Source of the DNA: Marivita sp. S6314 | GTDB lineage: Bacteria > Pseudomonadota > Alphaproteobacteria > Rhodobacterales > Rhodobacteraceae | DNA length: 64,000 bases | Assembly: GCF_023015985.1 (NCBI RefSeq) | Contig: NZ_JALKAO010000001.1 | Location: 496,001 to 560,000 of the forward strand | Direction: 5' to 3' | In this document: piece after piece, positions 1-7,331 of the stretch | How positions within the stretch are numbered: the first letter of the stretch is position 1 | Layout: every line of letters begins with the position of its first letter | The notes under the pieces: model-generated | Databases searched by the model: none | What the model saw: the letters and a program-made list of their open reading frames with translations, nothing else | Told to the model about the DNA's origin: nothing | Translations under genes and position numbers: made by a program

Positions 1-109
1 GGTACCCCAATGGATTGGTGTTGTCCGACCACGGCACTCGTGCGTCGCCCACATGTTTGCCGGGCAGGTCCAGATCGAATGTCACGGTAATACGGCTGTT
101 GGCACTCAT
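1..109 (-). CDS. N-terminus of a DoeB/EutE-like deacylase (succinylglutamate desuccinylase/aspartoacylase family), cut by the window edge
   Basis: The reverse strand reads from an ATG at 109 for 36 codons and runs off the left edge. The peptide has a short beta-rich start, then LPGKHVGDARVPWSDNTNPLG. That layout (xFDLDxPGK, then xxRVPxS) resembles the start of the zinc-dependent aspartoacylase/desuccinylase family, in particular the ectoine-utilisation deacetylases DoeB/EutE. Known members remove an acyl group from an N-acyl amino acid. No zinc ligand is visible because they lie further downstream. The gene is divergent from the amino-acid ABC importer, which fits a shared uptake and hydrolysis role. 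The family assignment rests on 36 residues only. Confidence 0.5.
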   Translation of the reverse strand, partial: MSANSRITVTFDLDLPGKHVGDARVPWSDNTNPLGY

Positions 110-251
110 CTCGACGCTCCGGTCGTTGGGGGATCGGGCCACAACACCGCAGACTGCGCGGAACATCAACTCTGCGATGCCCGTGAAAGTGGCACGACAT
201 GCAGCAGATCGTCAAACAAGGCCCAAAGCGCCGTCGAAAAACAAATATTTT

Positions 252-292
252 CCTTGCGTTCACAAGGACTACATTGGTTTGTTAGGCGTAAC
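252..292. promoter_or_regulatory. Two short palindromes in the divergent promoter region
   Basis: The 215-bp gap between the divergent deacylase and ABC-transporter genes has no coding signal. It holds CCTTG-N6-CAAGG (252-267) and GTTA-N4-TAAC (281-292) in an otherwise A/T-rich stretch. Either could be an operator for one or both directions. Neither copies the ATTAG-type palindrome seen near the LysR gene. Confidence 0.25.
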
Positions 293-324
293 CTCGGGGA
301 AAGATCAACGCATGGCAGTATTGC

Positions 325-1071
325 ATGTCGGGTGATGCGGCAATCATTACCTTTGACCATGTCGACAAGTTCTACGGCGATTTTCACGCGTTGAAGGACA
401 TCTCGATCAGCGTCCGCGAAGGCGAACGTATGGTGGTCTGTGGCCCGTCGGGATCGGGCAAGTCGACATTGATCCGCTGTATCAACGGGCTGGAGTTTCA
501 CAATTCGGGTGTTCTGACGGTCGACGGTGTCGAAGTGTACGAGGATTCCAAGGAGATTTATCGCTTGCGTCAGGAAGTCGGGATGGTCTTTCAGCAGTTC
601 AATCTGTTCCCGCATCTGACGGTGCTGGAAAACCTGACCATTGGCCCCATCAAGGTGCGCAAGGTGTCCCCATCAGAGGCCGAAGCCACCGCGCGCAAGT
701 ATCTTGAGCGTGTGCGCATTCCCGAACAGGCCGACAAATACCCGGCCGCGCTGTCAGGCGGGCAGCAGCAGCGCGTGGCGATTGCCCGGTCGCTGTGCAT
801 GGAAAGCCGCATCATGCTGTTTGATGAGCCGACATCCGCGCTGGATCCCGAGATGATCAACGAAGTGCTTGATGTGATGGTCGAGCTTGCGGACACCGGC
901 ATGACGATGGTGGTTGTGACCCATGAAATGGGCTTTGCGCGCAAGGTTGCGGACACGATGGTGTTCATGGATGGCGGCGAAATTGTTGAAACTGCCCCGC
1001 CTGAGAGGTTCTTTACCAATCCGGCCAGCGCGCGGTGCCGCGCGTTCCTTGACCAGATCCTGGACCATTAG
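325..1071 (+). CDS. Polar amino-acid type ABC transporter, ATP-binding subunit
   Basis: The 248-residue protein is a complete ATPase of the GlnQ/HisP group, which drives import of amino acids and related compounds across the inner membrane. Walker A is GPSGSGKS (about 40-47), the Q-loop glutamine is near 90, the signature is LSGGQQQ (143-149), Walker B is IMLFDE (163-168) and the switch histidine is H200. The start at 325 has no clear Shine-Dalgarno sequence, but no better in-frame start is visible. The stop abuts the ATG of the permease gene (TAGATG), so the two are probably co-translated. Family identification is secure. The substrate is not determined; the neighbours suggest a nitrogenous carboxylate used as nutrient. 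Confidence 0.95.
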   Translation: MSGDAAIITFDHVDKFYGDFHALKDISISVREGERMVVCGPSGSGKSTLIRCINGLEFHNSGVLTVDGVEVYEDSKEIYRLRQEVGMVFQQFNLFPHLTVLENLTIGPIKVRKVSPSEAEATARKYLERVRIPEQADKYPAALSGGQQQRVAIARSLCMESRIMLFDEPTSALDPEMINEVLDVMVELADTGMTMVVVTHEMGFARKVADTMVFMDGGEIVETAPPERFFTNPASARCRAFLDQILDH

Positions 1072-1917
1072 ATGACCGCGTCGGACACCAGTTTTGTTCC
1101 CAAGGGGCGCCCGCTTCCCCAGCGCCAGCCTTTGGCGCGCGTGATCGACTCGCTTGTTTTTTCGATTGTGCTTTATTCGGTGATCGTCGGGGGGATTGTC
1201 TTTCTCGCCTACAGCGGTGCGCAGGCGATGGGGTACAACTGGCAATGGTATCGCATCCCGCAATACTTCTACACGGTCACCGATGACGGCTTTCAGTGGG
1301 GTGAGATCAGCACGGGCCTTGTCAAAACGCTGACTCTGTCGGCCACGGCCTTTGCGCTGGCTGTCCTTCTTGGTCTGCTCACCGCGTTGTTGCGGCTGTC
1401 GGGGCTGGTGGTGTGCACGGCGGTGGCCGTCGGGTTTCTGGAACTGGTGCGCAACATCCCCCTGCTGGTGTTGCTTTATGTCTTTTATTACGTGCTTGGC
1501 CCGATCTTTGGCTTTGACCGCTACTGGGCCAGTATCCTGTGCCTTGCGGTGTTTCACGCCGTTCTGATTTCCGAGATTTTCCGCGCCGGGATCAATGCGG
1601 TGCCAAAAGGCCAATGGGAAGCGGCGACCTCGATCGGCATGTCCAAGGCGCAGGCCTATCGCTACATCATCCTGCCGCAATCGGTGCGCTTCATGTTGCC
1701 CCCGATGACGGGCGAAGCGGTGCACATGGTGAAATCCTCTGCGATTGTCAGCGTGATCGCCGTGGCCGAGCTGACCACGATTGGCCGCAACATCATTTCG
1801 GACACGTATATGAGCTTTGAAATTTGGTTCACGATTGCAGCAGTCTACATGGTTGTGACGCTGATCCTTTCGATCGGTGTGTCGTTTGTCGAAAGACGGT
1901 ACGCTGTTGACACATAA
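1072..1917 (+). CDS. Polar amino-acid type ABC transporter, permease subunit 1
   Basis: A 281-residue inner-membrane permease of the HisM/GlnP type. A long N-terminal segment with one membrane helix (about residues 30-50) precedes the usual transmembrane block. The EAA loop that docks the ATPase is visible around residues 182-203 (EAATSIGMSKAQAYRYIILP). The N-terminal extension resembles the AapQ/AapM arrangement, where two different permeases form the channel, and a second permease gene does follow at 2852. It starts directly on the stop of the ATPase gene. With the binding protein and the second permease it makes a full importer. Confidence 0.92.
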   Translation: MTASDTSFVPKGRPLPQRQPLARVIDSLVFSIVLYSVIVGGIVFLAYSGAQAMGYNWQWYRIPQYFYTVTDDGFQWGEISTGLVKTLTLSATAFALAVLLGLLTALLRLSGLVVCTAVAVGFLELVRNIPLLVLLYVFYYVLGPIFGFDRYWASILCLAVFHAVLISEIFRAGINAVPKGQWEAATSIGMSKAQAYRYIILPQSVRFMLPPMTGEAVHMVKSSAIVSVIAVAELTTIGRNIISDTYMSFEIWFTIAAVYMVVTLILSIGVSFVERRYAVDT

Positions 1918-1963
1918 CCCGCGCAACACATGTCGCGCATTCTTCAGAACAGGGAGTTCGAAA

Positions 1964-2797
1964 ATGAACATCACAAGACGATTTATGGGCGCCGCTCTGG
2001 GCCTTGCGCTGGCCACCACCGCCGGCCTTCCCGCCTTCGCACAAAGCACCGCGCAGCAGGTTGCCAGCGAAAGCGTCATTGAAACGATCAAGGAACGGGG
2101 CGTCATCAAGATTGGCCTGTCGCTGTTCAAACCGTGGTCCATGCGCGACCTGAACGGTGAACTGATTGGCTTTGAACTGGATGTGGGCCGTCAGCTGGCC
2201 GAAGACATGGGCGTTGAGGTCGAGTTTGTGCCAACCTCGTGGGACGGGATCATCCCGGCGCTGGTTTCGGGCAATTTCGACACCATCATCAGCGGCATGA
2301 CGATCACGCCTCAGCGCAATCTGACGGTCAACTTCACCGTTCCTTACGCGTATTCCGGCATGACCATTCTGGCCAATACGGCGATGACCGAAGGCTTCAC
2401 GCTTGAGGATTACAACAGCCCCGACGTGACCTTCGCCGCCCGCCGTGGCGCAACCCCGGCGGCGGTGATTGCGGATATGTTCCCCGAAGCCGAATTGCTG
2501 CTGTTTGACGAAGATGGTGCGGCAACGCAGGAGGTGCTGAACGGCAATGCCCACGCCACCATGTCGTCCGAACCCACCCCGTCAACCGAAGCACGCCTGA
2601 ACCCCGACGTGCTGAGCGTGCCGTTCAATCAGGCCTTCCAGGCCGGCGGTGAAGGCTTTGCCATCCGCAAGGGCGATCCCGATGCTCTGGCCTTCTTCAA
2701 CAGCTGGATCACCGCCAAGACCAACACTGGCTGGCTGAAAGAACGTCACGACTACTGGTTCCGTGGCAACGAATGGGCGTCTGAAGTCGCTGAATAA
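1964..2797 (+). CDS. Periplasmic substrate-binding protein of the amino-acid ABC transporter (family 3)
   Basis: The reading frame is open from 1877, but ATG 1964 is preferred. It follows GGGAG and begins a signal peptide (MNITRRFMGAALGLAL, cleavage after AFA near residue 26), giving 277 residues. The body is an SBP_bac_3 domain: VIKIGLSLFKPW at the start, ELIGFELDVG, and the TITPQR arginine that in this family holds the substrate alpha-carboxylate. The position where family members usually have an aspartate for the alpha-amino group reads ATMSSEPTP, so the amine end may be unusual (inference). A strong hairpin directly after the stop probably keeps this message abundant relative to the second permease. 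Confidence 0.92.
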   Translation: MNITRRFMGAALGLALATTAGLPAFAQSTAQQVASESVIETIKERGVIKIGLSLFKPWSMRDLNGELIGFELDVGRQLAEDMGVEVEFVPTSWDGIIPALVSGNFDTIISGMTITPQRNLTVNFTVPYAYSGMTILANTAMTEGFTLEDYNSPDVTFAARRGATPAAVIADMFPEAELLLFDEDGAATQEVLNGNAHATMSSEPTPSTEARLNPDVLSVPFNQAFQAGGEGFAIRKGDPDALAFFNSWITAKTNTGWLKERHDYWFRGNEWASEVAE

Positions 2798-2804
2798 CAA
2801 AGCC

Positions 2805-2831
2805 CGGCTCCCCGGATGATCCGGGGAGCCG
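2805..2831 (+). terminator. Intercistronic hairpin after the binding-protein gene
   Basis: A 12-bp perfect stem (CGGCTCCCCGGA pairing with TCCGGGGAGCCG) closes a 3-nt loop. It starts 7 bases after the stop codon and is followed by CCTTTCC rather than a long T-run. Such hairpins between a binding-protein gene and a downstream permease gene usually stabilise the upstream message or cause partial termination. Confidence 0.7.
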
Positions 2832-2851
2832 CCTTTCCGTCCGGATATCCC

Positions 2852-3727
2852 ATGTTGAACAAACTCAAAAAACTTCACTGGCTCGACTGGCTTGTGCTGG
2901 CCGTTGTGCTTGGGTTTTTTGCGTATATCTGGTGGAAGATCGAAGGCACGCTGAATTACAATTGGCGCTGGCATCTGATCCCGAATTATATTTTCCGCTA
3001 TCACACCGGCCGCGAAGAATGGTTCGCCAATGTGTTGATGCAGGGCCTGATCACCACCATCCGGATTTCCATCTACGCCAGTATTCTTGCGGTGATCCTG
3101 GGCACGATCCTTGGCATCGCGCGCTGCGCCAAGAACCTGACGGTGCGGATGCTGGCACGCACCTATCTTGAGTTTTTGCGGAATATCCCGCCCGTCGTCG
3201 TCATCTTTATCTTTTTCTTCTTTCTGTCCCAGCAGCTAATCACAGCGCTGAACATCGAAAGCTGGGCGCGCGAAATTGCGCGATCCGACAACAAGGCGGT
3301 CTGGGAATTCTTCTTTGGCGACATGCGGCGGTTCCCGTCGCTGATTTCCGGCGTGATTGTCCTGGCCCTGTTTGAAAGCGCCTTTGTCGGTGAAATCGTG
3401 CGCGCGGGGATTCAGTCGGTCGACAAGGGGCAACGCGAAGGCGCGCGGTCCATCGGGATGAACCGCTACCAGGAAATGCGCTACATCGTTCTGCCACAGG
3501 CGATGACCAAGGTCCTGCCCCCGATGGCGAACCAGTTCATCACGCTGATCAAGGACAGCGCGATCATCTCTCTGATCTCGGTACAGGAACTGACCTTCAA
3601 AACCGTCGAACTGGTGGCCTCAACACGCCTGATCTTTGAGGCGTGGATCACCACAGCGGCGTTCTACTTTGTCATATGTTTCGGGTTGTCGATGCTGTTC
3701 CGCAGGCTGGAAAACCGCAACCGTTAG
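2852..3727 (+). CDS. Polar amino-acid type ABC transporter, permease subunit 2
   Basis: The frame opens at 2816 inside the hairpin, but ATG 2852 (MLNKLKKLHWLDWLV) is the natural start, giving 291 residues. It is a HisM-type permease with an N-terminal helix, a periplasmic part (about 35-65), and the core helices beginning at VLMQGLITTIRIS. The EAA loop is REGARSIGMNRYQEMRYIVLP-like, near residue 200. It is the partner of permease 1 in a two-permease (Aap/His-type) importer. Its stop (TAG 3725-3727) overlaps the stop of the convergent M29-like gene by 4 bases. Confidence 0.92.
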   Translation: MLNKLKKLHWLDWLVLAVVLGFFAYIWWKIEGTLNYNWRWHLIPNYIFRYHTGREEWFANVLMQGLITTIRISIYASILAVILGTILGIARCAKNLTVRMLARTYLEFLRNIPPVVVIFIFFFFLSQQLITALNIESWAREIARSDNKAVWEFFFGDMRRFPSLISGVIVLALFESAFVGEIVRAGIQSVDKGQREGARSIGMNRYQEMRYIVLPQAMTKVLPPMANQFITLIKDSAIISLISVQELTFKTVELVASTRLIFEAWITTAAFYFVICFGLSMLFRRLENRNR

Positions 3728-4839
3728 GACACGGCCTCAAGCCCATGACCCGGCATGGGCAGACCCCAATCCTTTAGCCCCACATGGGCGTCCGGATGGG
3801 CAAAGATGCGGGCCACGTCTGGATACCGGTCCAGAACCGCCTGCCCGCCCCTGATGCGCGACGGGTGAAACACGCCGTTTTCCCAGACAGGGACGTCATC
3901 CAACCAGATCGTCGGATCCAGAACATTCCACGAAATTTCACCCGGCGCATAGGACCCGCAGGTGTGGAAATGCAGGATGCGCGGGTTGCCAAAGGCCGCC
4001 CCGCTCCAACGTTCGTAGTTTTCGCTGGCCTGTTTCAGGTATCCGCAACCGGGATGGATGCCCGCGTGCCAGGAATGCACGCAATCGCGGTCGATCCCGA
4101 AGGCCTGCGCGATCCGGTCATAATGGGCGTTCGCCAGCGCCACATCGCGATCCGAGCCTGTGAACCCCAGCAGGCGCCCCTGACGCATATGCGCCATCAC
4201 GCGCCCGTCAAATTCAACGGTGTAGTCGTCGTAATATCTCGATCCGGTGCCGGTCAAAAACCCGCAAAGCGCCACCTGTCCGGTAAAGCTTTGTGCGGGC
4301 ACCGGTTTGAACACCGACATCGGGAAACGCAGGACGGTCGTGTCCCCTGCCCCGATCCGTGGCATATCCGGCTGTCCTTCGAAATCCGTACCATGCGGGC
4401 AGGTCACGCGCACCATGCGCGAGGATTTCAGCGCCTTGGTCACAAGGTTCTTGAGGTCAACCATAGCCGCGTGCGGCGTCGTACCAAAGCACGACTCCAG
4501 CATCCCGTCGTCCAAGGCAAAGCTGACAACGATGCGGGTATCGGACGGCATGTCGCAAAACCGAAGCTGGTCGCCCAAGCGCGCCAGAAACACAACGATG
4601 TCCACCTTCTCCATCTGCGCGCGCAACCCGTCCGGCAGATCGGTGACATAGGGATCAAACCCGACATTGATCGTTTTGACCTTCAGGCCCAGATCCCGCG
4701 CCGCGCGCGACACCGCATTCAAGACCGACGCATCATAGTAGCCGTACTTGGCGGGTTCATACGCGATGAGGATACGCTCTCCCGGCTGCGCCTTTGCGCA
4801 GTTGAGTAGCATGTTGCCCGCTCCGGTCAGTTTGGTCAT
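3724..4839 (-). CDS. M29/NicX-superfamily-like protein of unknown reaction
   Basis: A 371-residue soluble protein with no signal peptide. The first half has alternating strands and helices and a segment RVTCPHGTDFEG resembling the active-site region of the M29 aminopeptidase-T superfamily, which also includes the ring-opening dioxygenase NicX (2,5-dihydroxypyridine). Possible metal ligands in the second half lie in HSWHAGIHPGCGY and LHFHTCGSYAPGE. I cannot align the full metal site, so peptidase, amidase and ring-cleaving oxygenase all remain possible. It faces the LysR gene head to head (90 bp apart), the classic arrangement of a LysR regulator and its target. Its tail overlaps the transporter's last gene. 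The link to transport and oxidation is inferred from context. Confidence 0.6.
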   Translation of the reverse strand: MTKLTGAGNMLLNCAKAQPGERILIAYEPAKYGYYDASVLNAVSRAARDLGLKVKTINVGFDPYVTDLPDGLRAQMEKVDIVVFLARLGDQLRFCDMPSDTRIVVSFALDDGMLESCFGTTPHAAMVDLKNLVTKALKSSRMVRVTCPHGTDFEGQPDMPRIGAGDTTVLRFPMSVFKPVPAQSFTGQVALCGFLTGTGSRYYDDYTVEFDGRVMAHMRQGRLLGFTGSDRDVALANAHYDRIAQAFGIDRDCVHSWHAGIHPGCGYLKQASENYERWSGAAFGNPRILHFHTCGSYAPGEISWNVLDPTIWLDDVPVWENGVFHPSRIRGGQAVLDRYPDVARIFAHPDAHVGLKDWGLPMPGHGLEAVS

Positions 4840-4914
4840 GGTCGGCCTTTCAAGTCATCTGAAACGTAAAAACAAACCGCCCGCGCAGGCCAATTGAATC
4901 CCGGCATAAAAGAC

Positions 4915-4929
4915 ATTAGTCATGCTAAT
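4915..4929. promoter_or_regulatory. LysR-type palindrome abutting the regulator start codon
   Basis: ATTAG-TCATG-CTAAT is a perfect inverted repeat containing the T-N11-A pattern typical of LysR sites. It ends exactly one base before ATG 4930. A near copy lies before the Rieske oxygenase at 5868. Its place between divergent genes suggests autoregulation plus control of the M29-like gene. Confidence 0.6.
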
Positions 4930-5844
4930 ATGATCTTGAATTTGCCTTTCGCCGCTCTACGCGCATTCGAGGCCGTGTCACGGCATGGCAGTTTTTCCGA
5001 GGCCGCCAATGAACTGGGCGTCGGGCAAAGCGCTGTCAGCCAACACGTGAAGTCACTGGAGGAATGGCTTGGTCAGGATCTGATCACCCGCGGGTCCCGC
5101 CGATCTTTCCCTACGCGGGACGGCGCGCGACTGGCGCTCAGCATCTCGGAAGGTCTCGGGCAAATCTCGGAAATCTGCGAAGACATCCGGGACAAGCACC
5201 GCGACGACAAGACCATCGTGATCAGTTGCCACCCCGGTTTCGCGTTTATCTGGTTGTTTCCAAGGCTTCTGAGCTTTGATCAGGCCCACCCGGAATTCGC
5301 CATTTCGATCACCACGGACACCGGTTTGCGCGGTTTTGCGCGGTCCGAAGCCGATATTGGCATCCGCTACGGCACCGGCGACTTTCCGGGCTACGAGGTG
5401 CTTCCGCTCATGCGCGAAGACCTGTCTCCGGTCTGCGCCCCCGGTCTGGTCACAGGCCCGAAACCCCTTCTCAGCCTCAAGGATCTTGCCTACCACACCC
5501 AGATCCGCGACGAATTTGCGCCCACCACCACCGAACTGCCGACGTGGGAATACTGGGCGCGCGAAAGCGGCCAGACGCTTCCCAAACCGGCCCGGACGCG
5601 AAGTTTTGGACAAACGAACATGGTGGTGCAGGCCGCCATTCAAGGGGATGGTGTGGCGTTGGGCCGCAGCCCATTGGTGATGGACGCCTTGCGGGATGGA
5701 CGCCTGATCAAACCCTTTGCAGAAACGGTGCCATCCCCGTTGAAATATTGGCTGGTCTACCCGGAAGATCAAAGAAAAAGCCGGAAAATCGCGCTTTTCG
5801 TGAAGTGGATCACAGCAGAAGCAGCAACTCAGAAACTGCGGTGA
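4930..5844 (+). CDS. LysR-family transcriptional regulator (GcvA-like)
   Basis: From ATG 4930 the protein has 304 residues, normal for the family, and begins MILNLPFAALRAFEAV, matching the usual GcvA-type start. The helix-turn-helix covers about residues 16-45 (FSEAANELGVGQSAVSQHVK). The effector-binding domain follows from about residue 90 (IVISCHPGFAFIWLFPRL). A TTG at 4894 would add 12 residues but lies upstream of the palindrome. With the ATG start there is no ribosome site between operator and gene, so the message may be leaderless or the true start may differ. It probably controls the divergent M29-like gene and the downstream Rieske oxygenase, both associated with ATTAG-type palindromes. 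Confidence 0.9.
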   Translation: MILNLPFAALRAFEAVSRHGSFSEAANELGVGQSAVSQHVKSLEEWLGQDLITRGSRRSFPTRDGARLALSISEGLGQISEICEDIRDKHRDDKTIVISCHPGFAFIWLFPRLLSFDQAHPEFAISITTDTGLRGFARSEADIGIRYGTGDFPGYEVLPLMREDLSPVCAPGLVTGPKPLLSLKDLAYHTQIRDEFAPTTTELPTWEYWARESGQTLPKPARTRSFGQTNMVVQAAIQGDGVALGRSPLVMDALRDGRLIKPFAETVPSPLKYWLVYPEDQRKSRKIALFVKWITAEAATQKLR

Positions 5845-5867
5845 CCCGCCGCAAACCCTGTCCGAAA

Positions 5868-5882
5868 ATTAGTTCTGTTAAT
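5868..5882. promoter_or_regulatory. Second LysR-type palindrome, upstream of the Rieske oxygenase
   Basis: ATTAG-TTCTG-TTAAT matches the 4915 site at both half-sites except one base, with the same 5-bp spacer and T-N11-A spacing. It sits 84 bp before the oxygenase start codon, a normal activator position. Two matched copies in about 1 kb support a real operator pair. Confidence 0.55.
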
Positions 5883-5966
5883 CCAAGAAATCAGTTGTTG
5901 GCTCTGGCGTCATTTTTCGTTCCGAGTCAGTCTGACGTCACCCATCCCTGATCCAAGAGGCCGCAC

Positions 5967-7004
5967 ATGTTCATCAAAAACGCCTGGTATGTCGCGGGAT
6001 GGTCAAAAGATTACGGACGATCCCTGACGCCCGAGACCTATCTTGGTGAGGCCGTGGTCATCTACCGCACCGAAGCGGGCGACCCGGTTGCGCTTGAGGA
6101 CGCCTGCCCGCATCGCAAACTTCCCCTGTCGGATGGCAATCTCAAGGGTGACACGGTGGAATGCGGCTATCACGGGCTGACTTTTGATTGCTCTGGTGCC
6201 TGTGTCGATGCCCCTACGCAGCGCGGGCAAATCCCGCGTCGCGCCGTGGTCAAATCCTACCCGGTGGTCGATCGGTACCGGTTGCTGTGGATCTGGATGG
6301 GCGATCCGGACAAAGCGGACCCTGACCTCATTTTCCCGATCGAGAACTTCGACAGTGACGACTGGGGCTACACCGACGGCGGCGTGCTCGACATTGACTG
6401 CAACTACCTATGGGTATGCGACAACCTGCTGGACCCCAGCCATGTCGCCTGGGTGCATGTGACCTCGTTCGCCGGTGCCGGCACGGATGATGGCCCGCTG
6501 GATGTGCGCAAAACCGACAACGGCGTGATCGTGTCGCGGTGGATCTACGGGCAACCGCCTTCGCCCTACTATGCCAATCTCGTGAAATTCGACGGGATCT
6601 GCGACCGCCTTCAGCATTACGAAATGGTGCTGCCGGGGATTGGACTGAACAAATCCATCTACACCCCACCGGGCACCGGCGGACCGGACAGCACACCGGT
6701 GGAAAACACCCTGATCAACATCTCGTACAACTTCATGACGCCGATCACCGAAGACAAAACCCGCTATTTCTGGTTCCAGCACCGCAACACCGATCCGCAT
6801 GACAAGACCGTGTCCGAGAAGATGAACGCAGGGGCGCGCATGGCCTTTGAGGAAGACCGCGCGGTACTGGAAAAGGTCCATACCGGCATGAAAAACCCGG
6901 CAACGCCCTATATCGATCTGGGGCTCGATGCAGGGGCGAAACTGTTCCGCCAGATGGTGTCCCGGACAATTGCCGCGGAACAGGCCGACCCCGCAGACGC
7001 CTGA
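5967..7004 (+). CDS. VanA-like Rieske non-heme iron oxygenase, terminal oxygenase subunit
   Basis: A 345-residue protein starting MFIKNAWYVAGWSKD, typical of the vanillate/dicamba O-demethylase group. The Rieske cluster ligands are C47-x-H49 and C66-x2-H69 (CPHRKLPLSDG, CGYHG). The mononuclear iron site includes the motif DNLLDPSHVAWVH (H159, H164) with an aspartate bridge. Characterised relatives demethylate or hydroxylate small aromatic or methylated carboxylates and need an electron-transfer partner. A LysR-type palindrome lies upstream. The gene ends 6 bp from the convergent Rieske-ferredoxin gene. No flavin reductase is visible nearby. Family is secure; the substrate is unknown, and the importer and LysR context suggests a catabolic role. 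Confidence 0.9.
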   Translation: MFIKNAWYVAGWSKDYGRSLTPETYLGEAVVIYRTEAGDPVALEDACPHRKLPLSDGNLKGDTVECGYHGLTFDCSGACVDAPTQRGQIPRRAVVKSYPVVDRYRLLWIWMGDPDKADPDLIFPIENFDSDDWGYTDGGVLDIDCNYLWVCDNLLDPSHVAWVHVTSFAGAGTDDGPLDVRKTDNGVIVSRWIYGQPPSPYYANLVKFDGICDRLQHYEMVLPGIGLNKSIYTPPGTGGPDSTPVENTLINISYNFMTPITEDKTRYFWFQHRNTDPHDKTVSEKMNAGARMAFEEDRAVLEKVHTGMKNPATPYIDLGLDAGAKLFRQMVSRTIAAEQADPADA

Positions 7005-7010
7005 CGCCAG

Positions 7011-7331
7011 TCAGATCAGGATCTGCACGATCCCGTTCTCAACCCGCGTCTGAAACATCCGCAACGGCACCCGCGACGGGGCCGCCTTGGCCGCCCCTGT
7101 GCGCGCATCAAACAGCCCCTGATGCAACGGGCATTCAATATATGTGCCGTCAAAATGTCCGTCACACAGGCTCGCCGCGCCATGGGTGCAGCGCGCAAGA
7201 CTGACAAACACCCCATCCCGCGCGTCATAAACCGCCAGATCCCGCGTGCCGAGCGTGACAGGTGTCACGTCTCCGGGTTCCAGATCCGCAACCGCCACCA
7301 CATCCTGCCAGGTCTTGTCGCGCTGCGTCAC
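7011..7331 (-). CDS. Rieske [2Fe-2S] ferredoxin
   Basis: A 106-residue single-domain Rieske ferredoxin. Cluster ligands are C48-x-H50 and C67-x2-H70 (CTHGAASLC, CPLHQG), as in the NirD/biphenyl-type small ferredoxins that carry electrons to oxygenases. The GTG start overlaps the stop of the upstream desaturase gene (GTGA), so translation is probably coupled and the two proteins made in ratio. It is therefore the likely electron donor for the desaturase/hydroxylase, and possibly for the convergent Rieske oxygenase too (inference). Confidence 0.88.
   Translation of the reverse strand: MTQRDKTWQDVVAVADLEPGDVTPVTLGTRDLAVYDARDGVFVSLARCTHGAASLCDGHFDGTYIECPLHQGLFDARTGAAKAAPSRVPLRMFQTRVENGIVQILI

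Noticed and set aside
754-2142. 462-residue minus-strand frame opposite the ABC transporter genes
   Set aside because: It is antisense to three clear transporter genes, rich in His/Arg/Gln as expected from an opposite frame of GC-rich code, and has no domain.
1-3727. Calling the importer an ectoine (Ehu) transporter from the EutE-like neighbour
   Set aside because: Only 36 residues of the deacylase are visible and no other ectoine-catabolism gene is present, so the substrate cannot be fixed.
4894-4929. TTG start giving a 316-residue LysR protein
   Set aside because: The extra 12 residues precede the family's normal start and would place the palindrome inside the gene.
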